Assembly: GCA_965261315.1 (NCBI GenBank)
Contig: CBDHDM010000088.1
Location: 1-64,000, forward strand
Direction: 5' to 3'
DNA length: 64,000 bases
Source: Endozoicomonas sp965261315
GTDB lineage: Bacteria > Pseudomonadota > Gammaproteobacteria > Pseudomonadales > Endozoicomonadaceae
The notes beneath the pieces are model-generated. The model was not told the origin of the DNA and searched no databases. It worked only from the letters and a program-made list of their open reading frames with translations. Shown piece after piece: positions 15,925 through 25,677 of the stretch (position 1 is its first letter; every line of letters starts with the position of its first letter). The translations under genes and the position numbers were made by a program.

Positions 15925-17676
15925 TCAGGCGCGTCCATCTTCTCCCTCACCAACCGTCCGCAGTCCAATATCAGAGCGCTGAATAGTTACCCTCTCTGTT
16001 GGCAGGCTTGAACTTTCGGAGTGAAAGTGAAGCTCCCGTTGTGGGAATGGAATGGTCACACCTTCTCTATCGAACCGAACCTTCACTTCCCGGGTGATGT
16101 CCCAGTATACATCCCAGTAGTCATCTGTTTTTACCCAGGGGCGAACAACAAAATCAACAGATGACTCATTGAGTATATGCAGACGAATAACATACTCCGG
16201 CGTTTTCAGGATTTTCGGGTGGTTGGTAACAATATCTTCCAGAATTTTTTCCACCTGCTCGACATTGTCTTCGTAGGCAACACCAAAGACCATATCAACC
16301 CGGCGGATACGCTCCGAGGTGATGTTTTTGATGGTTTCTCCCCATATTTTGGCGTTAGGTACCATAAATACCTGGTTGTCGAAGGTGCGGATTGTGGTGT
16401 TGACCAGACTCATTTTGCCTACTTTCCCCGCAACACCGCCAGCCTCAACAAAGTCGCCAACATCAAAGGGGCGGTAGATCAGAATCATCATTCCTGATGC
16501 AAAGTTGGAGAGGGTATCCTGCAGTGCGAAACCAATAACGATACCTGCGACACCGAGACCGGTGAGTACTGGCGTTAAGTCCAACCCTACCTGTGCCAGT
16601 GCAAACAGAAAGCCGAATATTACGACCAGGTTTCCACCGACATTAATAAAGAACTCCTGAACCAGTGTGCTGAAGCGAGCTTTCTTATGAGTGACTGCCC
16701 GGGAGATGCCTCGGCGAACCAGACGAGCTAATAATATTGCTCCAGCCATCAAGGCGGCAAAGAGGAAAAGGCGTGAGAGCATGCCACCCATATTGGATTT
16801 AAACCATAGGATGAGGTCATCCCAGAGTCCGGCCACGACCGTACGCAATGTGTCGAAATTAACCACGGCTTCCGCCAGGTTTCCGGTGGTCTTAAAAATC
16901 AACTCGTTGTACTGCTCCACAGGCAGTTTCTGGTCATCCATCAATAAAACCACCTGCTTCAGATTGGCTACGGCACTGCGCACCAGGCGATCCTGGGTGG
17001 CTATTTTGCCCTCCATAGAGCTACGGGCATCGGCAGGAAGGGATTTAAGCTCAGCCTGTAACAGCTCTTTCTGACGGGTGTTATTACGCAGATAAGTGGC
17101 CATAAACTCGGCATAGAGAGTGATTTCCTGGTTAAGCTCCTGTTGTTCAGCGGCGATATCAATCTTCCAGCCTTCCAGCCGCTTCAGGTTGTCCCGTCTT
17201 TCGGTCAGTAGCCAGTTGATGTAGTGGTAAAAGTCATTGATATTGAAGAGCATCAGTAATTGCTCATCGGCTCCAGCCTTTTCGTATTGCTCAAACAGTT
17301 TACGCAGGTCTGATGAGGCGGGAGCCAGTCGTGCTTCAAAAAAGCCATTTTCCGCTTTCACCACGTTTTCACCCAGTTGTATAGCCTCTGGTGTGTTGAT
17401 GGCTTGGACTTGCTTGAGGAAGTTGTTGACACGTTTGGTTGTGGTGCGAATATCGGCAACGGCCTGCTGCTGGATTAAATCACGGGTCATCTCGGAGGTG
17501 GTTTTTTCCCAGCTGGCCTCCATCTGAACCACCCGTTTGCTGGTGGCTTCAATATCGGCTTTTATCGCAGCATGCTCTGTCAGCAGTTCTTTTGACGACA
17601 ATTGTTTAGTAGTCGTGGTTTCGGCAAAACAGTAACTGGAAAGAAACAACAATACCCATAAGCCGGTTCGGAACAT
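15925..17676 (-). CDS. MscS-family mechanosensitive channel with long periplasmic N-terminus
   Basis: The 583-residue protein has a signal peptide, a helical periplasmic region (about residues 25-270) with coiled-coil character, several membrane segments from about 280, and the MscS pore and beta domain: GLGVAGIVIGFALQDTLSNF, YRPFDVGDFVE and VPNAKIWGETIKN. Such channels open under membrane tension to release solutes during osmotic downshift. The extended N-terminus places it with the larger MscS relatives rather than MscS itself. The frame is intact. Confidence 0.9.
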   Translation of the reverse strand: MFRTGLWVLLFLSSYCFAETTTTKQLSSKELLTEHAAIKADIEATSKRVVQMEASWEKTTSEMTRDLIQQQAVADIRTTTKRVNNFLKQVQAINTPEAIQLGENVVKAENGFFEARLAPASSDLRKLFEQYEKAGADEQLLMLFNINDFYHYINWLLTERRDNLKRLEGWKIDIAAEQQELNQEITLYAEFMATYLRNNTRQKELLQAELKSLPADARSSMEGKIATQDRLVRSAVANLKQVVLLMDDQKLPVEQYNELIFKTTGNLAEAVVNFDTLRTVVAGLWDDLILWFKSNMGGMLSRLFLFAALMAGAILLARLVRRGISRAVTHKKARFSTLVQEFFINVGGNLVVIFGFLFALAQVGLDLTPVLTGLGVAGIVIGFALQDTLSNFASGMMILIYRPFDVGDFVEAGGVAGKVGKMSLVNTTIRTFDNQVFMVPNAKIWGETIKNITSERIRRVDMVFGVAYEDNVEQVEKILEDIVTNHPKILKTPEYVIRLHILNESSVDFVVRPWVKTDDYWDVYWDITREVKVRFDREGVTIPFPQRELHFHSESSSLPTERVTIQRSDIGLRTVGEGEDGRA

Positions 17677-17888
17677 CGGAGGCCTCCGAGATGAACAACA
17701 GTCTCTGTTCCAGTTTAGGTGCTGATCGGTGTCTCTACGCGTTTTTACTTCTGTTATTTTAACGTCATGTTCTGGTATTGCATTTCTTACAAAACATACT
17801 ACGTTTAGCCTTAATTGAAGGACTCAGAAAGGTTGATAGTATTAGCGTACTATGCGCTTACAATGGGTAAATCCGGTAGGTTTAATAA

Positions 17889-18302
17889 ATGATTTCGGGT
17901 TCCCCTAAATCTGGCTCGATGCCTGTATCTGACGGTGATGACTCTTTTTCTGCTGGGGCTGAGCCTGCCACTACAGCAAGTAATGCAAGTCACCTGAAGC
18001 GTAGTTCTATTGAAGTTGTTAGAGTGCGTCGATCGGCTCTAAAGGAAATAACACCAAGTCCTGAGGTGCAGTTACTGTTTCAGAAACATCTTTCTGAATA
18101 TAAGAAGGGGCAGGTTCAACCAAGTAGCCCCTTTGGTATTGGCAGTCATGCTCTCCAGAGATCTGTTTCAACCAATAATGGTGGAATGGATGAGTCTCAA
18201 CAGCCTCTCCATTCCGACAGTCAGGATGACTCAGCAAGGGAATCAACTGTTGAGCACACAAATATTTCTGGAAACAACGACAGCTATTACATTGAGAGTT
18301 AG
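17889..18302 (+). CDS. Short Ser-rich protein of unknown function
   Basis: The 137-residue product is strongly Ser-, Asp- and Glu-rich, without hydrophobic segments, and is predicted by eye to be mostly disordered. A short basic helix-like stretch (RSSIEVVRVRRSALKE) is the only structured-looking part. The Ser/Thr-rich N-terminus resembles those of other effector candidates here. No homology is recognised. It may be a small gene or the start of a decayed larger one. The upstream region is AT-rich with a weak ribosome-binding site. Confidence 0.45.
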   Translation: MISGSPKSGSMPVSDGDDSFSAGAEPATTASNASHLKRSSIEVVRVRRSALKEITPSPEVQLLFQKHLSEYKKGQVQPSSPFGIGSHALQRSVSTNNGGMDESQQPLHSDSQDDSARESTVEHTNISGNNDSYYIES

Positions 18303-18321
18303 CAGACCTGTAATTGCTTAA

Positions 18322-18903
18322 TTACGCTGGTTCTGCGATATCAACTTTCCGGATAACGCGGCATGGGTTTCCAACGGCAACACTATTGGCAGGAATATCT
18401 TTGTTGACCACACTGCCCGCTCCGATCACACAGTTATCCCCAATGGTGACACCGGGCAGAATGGATGCATTACCGCCAACCCAGACATTGTTACCAATGG
18501 TGATGGGGGAACCGTACTCGGTGATCTGGCGTTCAACAGGGTCTATTGGGTGTGTGCCGGTTGATATCATGACATGAGGCGCAATAAGAACATTATCCCC
18601 TATAGTGACTTTACATACGTCAATGATCGTCAGGTTGTGGTTAGCGTAGAAGTTGCTGCCTATCTCAATGTTGTAACCGTAATCACAAAAGAAGTTCGGT
18701 TCCATATGAGCGGTATCTTTGAATGATAACAGGTCTCTGAGAATGGCCATTCTGCCATCGAGGTCTGTAGGGTCAGCTATATTGAATCGGGCGCACAGGC
18801 TTTTGGCGCGCATGCGATCAGCCAGCAGCTCTGCTTCCCAGGCATCATAAGGCATGCCTGCCAGCATTTTTTCTTTTTCAGTCGTGCTCAACAACGTATT
18901 CAT
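18322..18903 (-). CDS. Maltose/galactoside O-acetyltransferase-like enzyme
   Basis: The 193-residue protein has the Maa/NodL/LacA layout: a helical N-terminus (EKEKMLAGMPYDAW), then left-handed beta-helix hexapeptide repeats with the catalytic histidine in STGTHP, and C-terminal GVTIGDNCVIGAGSVV and VGNPCRVIRK. Family enzymes move acetyl from acetyl-CoA to a sugar hydroxyl. The sugar cannot be named. It lies 11 bases downstream of the DUF748 gene on the same strand, so the two form an operon. Confidence 0.9.
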   Translation of the reverse strand: MNTLLSTTEKEKMLAGMPYDAWEAELLADRMRAKSLCARFNIADPTDLDGRMAILRDLLSFKDTAHMEPNFFCDYGYNIEIGSNFYANHNLTIIDVCKVTIGDNVLIAPHVMISTGTHPIDPVERQITEYGSPITIGNNVWVGGNASILPGVTIGDNCVIGAGSVVNKDIPANSVAVGNPCRVIRKVDIAEPA

Positions 18904-18914
18904 ATTATGAATGA

Positions 18915-21206
18915 TCAGCCCGCAGTTAACTGTAATTCTGTAGAGGGTTTATCAGCAGAGCCTTCCGCCAGACTTTGAACATTCAGCAGGAATATTCTTT
19001 CTGGCTCCAGGCCACCCTCATCAATCAGATAATCCTTGATCTCCCGGGCTCTATCTATAGCCAGTTGTCGCATGGCATGTTCGTTAAATGGCCATTGTGT
19101 CAGCAGTATTCTGGTTACTGCATCTGTTGTTGAGTCCTGAACATCAATATCCAGAGTTTCAGTGGAGCTCATGTTTTCTACTATCTGCTGCAGCAAACGT
19201 AAGCGGGTCTCTTCATCCATAGTGGATAAGATCAGTTTCTCGGGAACCGGCTTTTTCTGTTCATGGAGCTCTCTTGCCCAGTGGCGAGTGAGTTCTTTAT
19301 CCAGCAGTGATTTTGCCACCAGAGGCCAGTCTGAATCCTTTGCCGTTTTACCGGAGACTTCCAGTTGCAGACCCGGTCTATCCCGCAGAGCTTTCGCCAG
19401 CTTGTCCAGAGACTCAATCTGTTCTGAGCGGTTGATATTGAAATTTCCCGGTTCAAAGTTCACAAACTTCATCTCTTCAGCATCACCACCAACCAGAGAG
19501 GCCAGTAGATCAAATGGTGCAGAAATAATGTTGGTGATCAGATTAAACAGGGCTGTGCGGATGACTGGGCCTAATTCAAACTCCGGATTGTCGAGATCAC
19601 CGGAAACCGGCAGGGTGATATCAATTTGTCCATTTCTGTCTTTAAGCAGTGCCAGGGCAAGGCGAATGGGAAGATCTACTGCTTCATTGCTGTTTACCCG
19701 GCTACCGAGCAGTAATTTGTCCAACAGCATCTGGTTAGTGGCAAAAAGCTGGTGATCTTTGATCTGGTAGTTCAGATCCAGATGCAGTCGTCCCTTGCGA
19801 ATGCTGTAGCCTGCAAAACGACCGGAGTACGGTGTTAATGTTGTCAGTTCTACATTGGTAAACGACATTGACAGATTAGCCATATCCATTGGCGAAGATG
19901 GGTTGATGGCACCTCTTATGGTGACTGGTGCGTAACGATCAACACGTCCATCGATTTTGATGGTTGCCGGTTTCTGGCTCTGGGTGTCAAAGCCATCGAC
20001 TTCACCGTTAAGGTTCACAATCGGTGTGGCAAATCCTGGTTGGAAAGAGCGGTCCGAGAAGTCCATCGCTCCGTTTTCAATCGTCAGTCTGTTGATCGCA
20101 AGGCTGAACTCAGAGACTGTATTTTCGGAAGGTGCGTTATTAGTTGCCTCTTTTTTATTGCTCTCTTCGCTCTTGTTTGCTGGTTTAACCAGACTGGCCA
20201 GATTGACCTGCAGTTTTTCATCCACGGCAACGACTGCTGCCGGGGCAGCCAGCCGTAGCTGGTTAATTTTCAGACGGTTGCTCTGTTGTTGATAGCTGAG
20301 CTGGTTTAGCTGAAGTTGCAGCCAGCTCGCAAAGGTCTCTCCAGTACGAACATCGTCGAGTTGCAGCTGGTCGATGGTGATATCACTAATGACCTGTAAT
20401 CCGGATTCCTGTTGCCAGTTAACAGTCGCCTGAGTATTGAGGGTGCCACTCATCAGGTCTATATAGGTAAAGTGGTTAACAATGGGTTGGAAATCGGTCA
20501 GATTTATTTGGTTTAGTTGAATGGAAGCAGAGGCCGTAGTTTCAGAAAGGTTTTCTGACAAACCTAATGTAATCTGACTGTTTATTTCAGCGCCTTTATT
20601 TAACCGGGTGCTGAAATTGATCTCTGAATGAGCAGCAGGCCAGCCGAGTGCTTTCCCGTAAATATTGAGCTGGTCAATATTTAAAGAGAGTGGAAGGCCA
20701 TCATTAGTAAACTGATGATCGGTGAATCGGAACTTGCCATGCTCAATCGCAACTTTATTAACAGTGAATTGCAATGAGGTTTTTGAAGATGGCGTCACAG
20801 GCTCTTTTGATGTCTCTTCTTTGGAAGACCCTTTGAATAGCCCCGCAAAATTATGTTGTCCATCTTCACTGAGCGTGAACTGACTTTCCGGACTTTCGAT
20901 CAGAATTTTATCCAGCCTTAATTCACGAGTATTTCCTTCAGGAACTATGGCCCGTTTCAGGTCTTTCCACGAGAGGTCTACCGAAGTGGAAGCCAGTTTC
21001 AACGTGTCCTGAATATCAATGGCCGTCAGGGACAGGTTCAGCGTCAGTGGGTTGAAATAAACCGCTCCCAGCTTCACCTCTTTAGTGAGCAGCTGATTCC
21101 CAAACAGAATAATGCCTGTGTGTAGAAGTGGAGGCACAGCAACAAAGCCGACGATGGTGTACGTGGCCACTGTTTTAAGAATGTATGAAACCAGCTTCCT
21201 GATCAT
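18915..21206 (-). CDS. DUF748 (AsmA-like) envelope protein
   Basis: The 763-residue protein is anchored by an N-terminal membrane segment (about residues 8-30) and continues as a long periplasmic beta-rich body. The DUF748 signature is clear in NPSSPMDMANLSMSF, TPYSGRFAGYSI, LALALLKDRNGQIDITLPVS and GDLDNPEFELGPVI. A C-terminal OmpA-like helix-strand stretch follows (GLQLEVSGKTAKDSDWPLV, LAIDRAREIKDYLIDEGG). AsmA-like proteins are implicated in phospholipid or envelope transport; the exact cargo is unknown. Confidence 0.85.
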   Translation of the reverse strand: MIRKLVSYILKTVATYTIVGFVAVPPLLHTGIILFGNQLLTKEVKLGAVYFNPLTLNLSLTAIDIQDTLKLASTSVDLSWKDLKRAIVPEGNTRELRLDKILIESPESQFTLSEDGQHNFAGLFKGSSKEETSKEPVTPSSKTSLQFTVNKVAIEHGKFRFTDHQFTNDGLPLSLNIDQLNIYGKALGWPAAHSEINFSTRLNKGAEINSQITLGLSENLSETTASASIQLNQINLTDFQPIVNHFTYIDLMSGTLNTQATVNWQQESGLQVISDITIDQLQLDDVRTGETFASWLQLQLNQLSYQQQSNRLKINQLRLAAPAAVVAVDEKLQVNLASLVKPANKSEESNKKEATNNAPSENTVSEFSLAINRLTIENGAMDFSDRSFQPGFATPIVNLNGEVDGFDTQSQKPATIKIDGRVDRYAPVTIRGAINPSSPMDMANLSMSFTNVELTTLTPYSGRFAGYSIRKGRLHLDLNYQIKDHQLFATNQMLLDKLLLGSRVNSNEAVDLPIRLALALLKDRNGQIDITLPVSGDLDNPEFELGPVIRTALFNLITNIISAPFDLLASLVGGDAEEMKFVNFEPGNFNINRSEQIESLDKLAKALRDRPGLQLEVSGKTAKDSDWPLVAKSLLDKELTRHWARELHEQKKPVPEKLILSTMDEETRLRLLQQIVENMSSTETLDIDVQDSTTDAVTRILLTQWPFNEHAMRQLAIDRAREIKDYLIDEGGLEPERIFLLNVQSLAEGSADKPSTELQLTAG

Positions 21207-21241
21207 GATGTGTATCGACTATAAAAAATACAGGTTGGGTA

Positions 21242-21259
21242 GGGTCTGTTGACGTTTCG
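21242..21259. repeat. Single-arm copy of the GTTGACGTTTCG repeat
   Basis: GGGTCTGTTGACGTTTCG differs by one base from an arm of the palindrome at 15688-15741. The second arm is not present. The rest of this spacer (21207-21409) shows no gene. Confidence 0.5.
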
Positions 21260-21409
21260 TTGTGTGCTCAGTGCACCCTCAGCTCTCTTAAGGTGAGACA
21301 GAGGGCTGAAAGTATCTGAAGTGGTTGGACTATGGGTCAAACCTGCCTGATGATATCAGGCAGGACAAGGGATTGGTATTCAGAAGTCAGGAGTTTTTCT
21401 GGCTAAAGG

Positions 21410-22171
21410 CTACTTCCGGTCAAGCTTGAACACGTGCTCTGTAATGACTTTCAAGCCTTGGGCCTGCTTACGCGGCGAGGGTTTTGTATCCCGTGTTTCA
21501 AGCAGGTCAATCTCGAAATATTCACCATAGAGCTCTTTTACACGATCAGGTGGAATACTGAATGGAGGAGGTGCTGCTGCGGTATCGTCATACTCAACAG
21601 TGATCAGCAGGATTTGCTCAATATCCGGTGCAATGCGCAGCAGCTGCTCTATGTAAGGTTTCTGCATGTCCGGTGGGAGTGCAATCAGAGCGGCCCGGTC
21701 ATAAACAAATCTGGCAGGTACACTGTCTTCTGCAAGGGTGAAATAATCGCCCTGAATGATAGCGAGTCGATCACCGGACCAGTACTCATGTTCTCCAGCC
21801 GTATGCCTGGTATGATCAAGATTCTGTTCTGTAAAAAAAGCATCCACAGCAATTTCGCTCAACTCGGAGCCGAGAACAAAGTGTCCCTGTTTATGGAGCT
21901 CAGCCATATCAAGGCTTTTACCGCACAGTGGAACGAACACCATATCCTTTGGCATTGCCCTTATTTTTGGCCAGTGTTTGATGAGCATGGGGTTGGCCTG
22001 ATCAAGATGGAAGCCAATGTTATTGCTCTCCCAGTGAGACCGCCAGTTAATATCGTCCATTGCTATTGATATCCCGTTATCATGGTAGGACACTGAGTCA
22101 AATGCTTTTGTATTACAAATAACAACAATACCGGCTGTCAGCAGGAAGATAAATAGCTGAGTGTATTTCAT
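21410..22171 (-). CDS. Thiopurine S-methyltransferase-like enzyme with hydrophobic leader
   Basis: The body matches bacterial TPMT: INWRSHWESNNIGFHLDQAN, FVPLCGKSLDMAEL for SAM binding, GSELSEIAV, and YDRAALIALPPDM. TPMTs methylate thiol, selenium or tellurium compounds using SAM. The unusual part is the N-terminus: with the ATG at 22171, which has a GGAG site 9 bases upstream, the protein gains about 37 residues including a hydrophobic stretch (LFIFLLTAGIVVIC) that looks like a signal or anchor. The canonical start would be the ATG at 22060, whose ribosome-binding site is weak. I favour 22171 but not strongly. Confidence 0.8.
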   Translation of the reverse strand: MKYTQLFIFLLTAGIVVICNTKAFDSVSYHDNGISIAMDDINWRSHWESNNIGFHLDQANPMLIKHWPKIRAMPKDMVFVPLCGKSLDMAELHKQGHFVLGSELSEIAVDAFFTEQNLDHTRHTAGEHEYWSGDRLAIIQGDYFTLAEDSVPARFVYDRAALIALPPDMQKPYIEQLLRIAPDIEQILLITVEYDDTAAAPPPFSIPPDRVKELYGEYFEIDLLETRDTKPSPRKQAQGLKVITEHVFKLDRK

Positions 22172-22213
22172 GGTCAGCTCTCCACGCTGAAGTCGTGCAT
22201 ACAAGGTAGCCCA

Positions 22214-22939
22214 ATGCAACTGATTCTGATTGAAGGGACGCACGGAACCGGTAAATCAACGCTGGGCAAGGCGCTGGCAAAGACGCTGGAATCTAAGGGC
22301 AAGGTTGTTTCATTGTACGATGAGTATGACCGGTCAAATCCCATCGAGACCTGGGCGATCAATATGATGCGTAAGAGCCCTTTTGAGCAAAGGGCTTACT
22401 TATCCGGAGAGAATACATTTCTGCAGAATCTCAGTGATCCTACGGTTGAGACGTCCGGACAGTGGGCAGCCCTTACTGAGCAGTTAGTTCAAGTGCCTGA
22501 GCAGGTCGTCATTTTCGTGGGGAAACTCTGGCAAAACTGTGTGATGCCGTGGTTCTTTCACGATATTCCGCTTGCTCAAATTCAGGATCATCATCAAACA
22601 TTGTGTGCTTCCGTTATGGAGGCTAAGCCTCTGCTGATTTTTTTGTCCAACAGTGCAACGGAAGAAGCTCATATGCCACTGGTGAAGCGAGGCGAACTGT
22701 TATCCCCACTGCTGTTAAGCCTGTATGGTTCCTCTTTCTGGTCACGCAGGCATGGCCCTGACACGAATATTCAAGCAAAGGGGAAGTTGTATCTACAAGC
22801 GTGGCAGGCTGTTTTAAATCAGCTCTACCGGGATATTCCTTTTTCCCGGCTTGAGTTTCCCGATGCATGGAAGCACTGGTCGGATAGCGATGAGCACCTG
22901 AATGGGCTACTCACAGAAATAGCCGATCAGTTTGCATAA
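22214..22939 (+). CDS. P-loop NTPase/kinase-like protein
   Basis: The 241-residue protein begins with a strong Walker A motif (IEGTHGTGKST, residues 6-16) at the end of a beta strand, as in nucleoside and small-molecule kinases. Downstream, FLSNSATEEAH and YGSSFWSRRHG may form part of the substrate site. I recognise no specific family. It is divergent from the methyltransferase gene and converges with the CobW gene. Confidence 0.65.
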   Translation: MQLILIEGTHGTGKSTLGKALAKTLESKGKVVSLYDEYDRSNPIETWAINMMRKSPFEQRAYLSGENTFLQNLSDPTVETSGQWAALTEQLVQVPEQVVIFVGKLWQNCVMPWFFHDIPLAQIQDHHQTLCASVMEAKPLLIFLSNSATEEAHMPLVKRGELLSPLLLSLYGSSFWSRRHGPDTNIQAKGKLYLQAWQAVLNQLYRDIPFSRLEFPDAWKHWSDSDEHLNGLLTEIADQFA

Positions 22940-22955
22940 TAAACTACAAACCAGC

Positions 22956-23978
22956 TTATGCCGCTGGCTGGTAAATAATGGCTTCCTGCAGCTGAGACTC
23001 AAAGGAGTCCCAGTCCATCGGTGTACTGCTGATAATTTCCAGCCGACTATCGGGGCTTTCTTCAATCTCTATAACGCTGACTGCCCCATCCTGCATGTTA
23101 AACCCTTTAACGCCCCGGTCAGTTCTGGCAACGGCTTTTAAGCGTTGAGCTGTTTGGGAGTGAATCAGTGAAAACAGCCGGTCAAATGAGAAAGAGGCCT
23201 GTTCTGAAAATAGCCAGCCACAGCTGAAATGATTCTGACCTTTATTTTCTCTGCGGAGAAACAGCTGATCTTCTGACAAGCTAACTGTTGCAGGTTCTGT
23301 CGGATTGCTCTGGTGAGTATCTTGATGAGCTGTGTGATGTGCTTTGGGGTTTACCGCCATGCGGTTCAGATGGGGAAGATTCAACCATCCATTTAATATC
23401 TCTCCCTGCTTAACCCAGCCGGTCAATGGCTTTGGCTCTGGCAGTTGTGCTGCAAACTGGTCGAACAGTTTTTTGTCCTCTTCACGGCATAAGTCAGTTT
23501 TATTGGCGACCAGTACATCGGCCAAATGGATCTGATCCCGGAAGTTATCATTTTCTAAATAACGAGAGTCACCCAGGTTACGGGGGTCTACCAGGCAGAT
23601 ACTGGCATCAAGACTAAGAATCTCCTGATAATATTCGCCTTTGAGGGTATTAATTATTTCCTGTGGATGCCCCAGCCCCGTCGGCTCAATCAAAAGGCGG
23701 TCCGGCTTGCTTCGGGCGATCAGCATATTGAGACCAATCTGCATGGGGAGCCCGGCAACACAGCACATGCAACCTCCCGGCACTTCCCGCACAACCACGT
23801 CCTTACGCGGGGTTGATCCCTGTAAAAGGGCGCCATCTATACCTATTTCACCAAACTCATTAACCAGTACTGCCCAAGTCTCATTTTCAGGCTTGTGCTT
23901 GAGTAGATGGAGTATCGCGGTGGTCTTGCCAGAACCCAGAAAGCCGGTAATTAAATGGGTAGGAATCTTTTTCTGCAT
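22956..23978 (-). CDS. CobW/COG0523 family GTPase, probable zinc metallochaperone
   Basis: The 340-residue protein has Walker A GFLGSGKTT at 12-20, the metal-binding GGCMCC (C70, C72, C73), NKTD for guanine recognition near 160, and a CobW C-terminal domain. Between the two domains is a His-rich linker (HHTAHQDTH) typical of COG0523 members that handle zinc. Such GTPases deliver metals to client enzymes. No Zur-like operator was recognised upstream. The amidase gene behind it is a zinc-dependent enzyme on the same strand, but nothing in the sequence shows that they cooperate. Confidence 0.88.
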   Translation of the reverse strand: MQKKIPTHLITGFLGSGKTTAILHLLKHKPENETWAVLVNEFGEIGIDGALLQGSTPRKDVVVREVPGGCMCCVAGLPMQIGLNMLIARSKPDRLLIEPTGLGHPQEIINTLKGEYYQEILSLDASICLVDPRNLGDSRYLENDNFRDQIHLADVLVANKTDLCREEDKKLFDQFAAQLPEPKPLTGWVKQGEILNGWLNLPHLNRMAVNPKAHHTAHQDTHQSNPTEPATVSLSEDQLFLRRENKGQNHFSCGWLFSEQASFSFDRLFSLIHSQTAQRLKAVARTDRGVKGFNMQDGAVSVIEIEESPDSRLEIISSTPMDWDSFESQLQEAIIYQPAA

Positions 23979-24199
23979 TGTAATAACAGCCCTGCAATTT
24001 TTCTGGAATTCTAGCAGTCTGTCAGGATTTCTAAAAATAACTAAAGGGAGGGGAGTGAAGGCCTGATACGGTCTTAATTCAGGCTATGTCGAGATACATA
24101 ACTGTTTCCTTTTTATACGTTGTTTTATGAAAGTTTTGTATTCCTATAGATTAAGGTGTGATCAGAAAAATGGATTGATACAGGTCAACAGAGCCTGGG

Positions 24200-24262
24200 A
24201 GCCTGTCGAACTTTTTTCTCGCTACGGTCGGCTAAGCCCGACAGGCTAGGAAGCCTGTCGAA
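24200..24262. repeat. AGCCTGTCG palindrome with a third copy
   Basis: AGCCTGTCG at 24200-24208 pairs with CGACAGGCT at 24239-24247, and a third copy follows at 24252-24260. The last copy encodes the C-terminal residues of the M20 amidase, so the repeat has become part of that reading frame. Confidence 0.6.
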
Positions 24263-25475
24263 TAATCTCTACGGCGGCATTGGCCAGGATTTCACACCCC
24301 ATAATCAGGTCTTCTTCATTAGTATCTTCATCAAAGCTGTGACTGATACCACCAATACTGGGAACGAAGAGCATGCCTGCAGGCATAAAATGAGAAAAAA
24401 TAGCGGTATCATGTATTGCTCCACTGGACATGACCTGCCATTGATCAGGGCAATGCTGCTCAGCGATATGGCAAAGCACTTCCTGTACTTTGCCATCCAG
24501 ACGAACCGGTAGAGTATCCGCTTCTTTTTCTATCTGAATATCAACTTTCAGATCTTTTTTCAGGGCTTTCGCTGTTTGTAATAAAGCCTGCTCCATTCGG
24601 TCCAGTTGTTTCAGGGATGGGTCCCTGACTTGCAGAGTCATAATGGCTTTTCCGGGGATAACGCAGGAAGCACCCGGATCAAGCTCGGCATGGCCAATGG
24701 TCCAGACCGATTGTTTGGTGCCAATCTGACGGAAACGGCGATTGAGTACCGTCGCAAACTCCATCATGGCCATGCCTGCATCACGCCGCATTGCCATTGG
24801 CGTTGAGCCTGCATGGTTACTTTCGCCATAAAATGAGACCTCAAACTCACGGCAGCCGGAAATCTGGTTAACGATGCCCAGTTGTTTTTGTGAAATATCC
24901 AGTCTTGGTCCTTGTTCAATATGGATACTCAGGTAAGCAAGGTAGCGTTCGGGACTATATTGTTCGCTATTGCCATCCAGGCCTGAAGCCTTCAAGGCAT
25001 CCTCCAGCCGGTAGCCATCAGCACGAATGGCTGTGCTGATCACTTGTGGCGGTAACTGACCCAGAAACCCTTTGCAGCCAAGAAAATCATGGAAGGTATT
25101 CTCTTCATCAGCCCAGGATGCAATATCTACTGACAAGTGTGCGGTATCCGGGTTCTCCGCGAGAGCTCTGTAGACCTCAAGCGCACAGATAACACCATAG
25201 GCGCCATCCAGCCAGCCACCAATGGGTTGAGTGTCGGAGTGGGAACCCATTAATAAGGTTCGGGCAGACTTTTTTGAATAACCAATAACGTTTCCAAGGC
25301 CATCAATTTGGGCATTCAGGCCTGCACTGGTCATTTGCTCCCGCAACCAGTATCTGGAGTCCATGTCAGCCTTGGAGTACATCTGTCGAACGACTCCGGT
25401 TTTGTATTGTCCGAACTTTCTAAGCTCGTAAAGGTTACTGAGCAGGCGGTCTGGATTTATAGACACTGACTTCAT
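24246..25475 (-). CDS. M20-family Zn-dependent amidase (N-carbamoyl-L-amino-acid hydrolase type)
   Basis: The 409-residue enzyme carries the hydantoinase/carbamoylase signatures of the M20 family: SHSDTQPIGGWLDGAYGV, DEENTFHDFLGCKG, LSIHIEQGP and ESNHAGSTPMAMRRDA, then SGAIHDT near the C-terminus. Family members hydrolyse N-carbamoyl amino acids, beta-ureidopropionate or allantoate. The exact substrate is not determinable. Its last residues are encoded within a palindromic repeat, so the native C-terminus may have been replaced. Confidence 0.88.
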   Translation of the reverse strand: MKSVSINPDRLLSNLYELRKFGQYKTGVVRQMYSKADMDSRYWLREQMTSAGLNAQIDGLGNVIGYSKKSARTLLMGSHSDTQPIGGWLDGAYGVICALEVYRALAENPDTAHLSVDIASWADEENTFHDFLGCKGFLGQLPPQVISTAIRADGYRLEDALKASGLDGNSEQYSPERYLAYLSIHIEQGPRLDISQKQLGIVNQISGCREFEVSFYGESNHAGSTPMAMRRDAGMAMMEFATVLNRRFRQIGTKQSVWTIGHAELDPGASCVIPGKAIMTLQVRDPSLKQLDRMEQALLQTAKALKKDLKVDIQIEKEADTLPVRLDGKVQEVLCHIAEQHCPDQWQVMSSGAIHDTAIFSHFMPAGMLFVPSIGGISHSFDEDTNEEDLIMGCEILANAAVEIIRQAS

Positions 25476-25597
25476 CGTTCTTATACCGCCCTACTGAAAG
25501 AGGCACAGAGGTAAGTTATTGTTTTTTTAACGTAGACAACGCCATTTTAGGCAGAAGTGACTCAAGAGCGTTGAGTTAGATCAATGGAGATAAACGA

Positions 25598-25617
25598 GGC
25601 CAGAAAAAGTTCTGGCC
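25598..25617. terminator. Hairpin GGCCAGAA-aaag-TTCTGGCC
   Basis: A perfect 8-bp stem with a 4-base loop lies downstream of the membrane-protein relic on the reverse strand. Only a weak T-tract (GTTTATC) follows on that strand, so termination is plausible but not certain. Confidence 0.4.
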
Positions 25618-25677
25618 AGAGGTTAGAGGGTTTCAACAGGAGGTTTGAGAGAGCTGAACCTGCTGGAATAGCAGGAA

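Noticed and set aside
21434..22069. 211-codon forward frame over the methyltransferase
   Set aside because: Antisense shadow of the TPMT gene.
24200..24262. AGCCTGTCG palindrome as the terminator of the M20 amidase
   Set aside because: The third copy is within the coding end and no T-run follows on the reverse strand, so it is better treated as a repeat.
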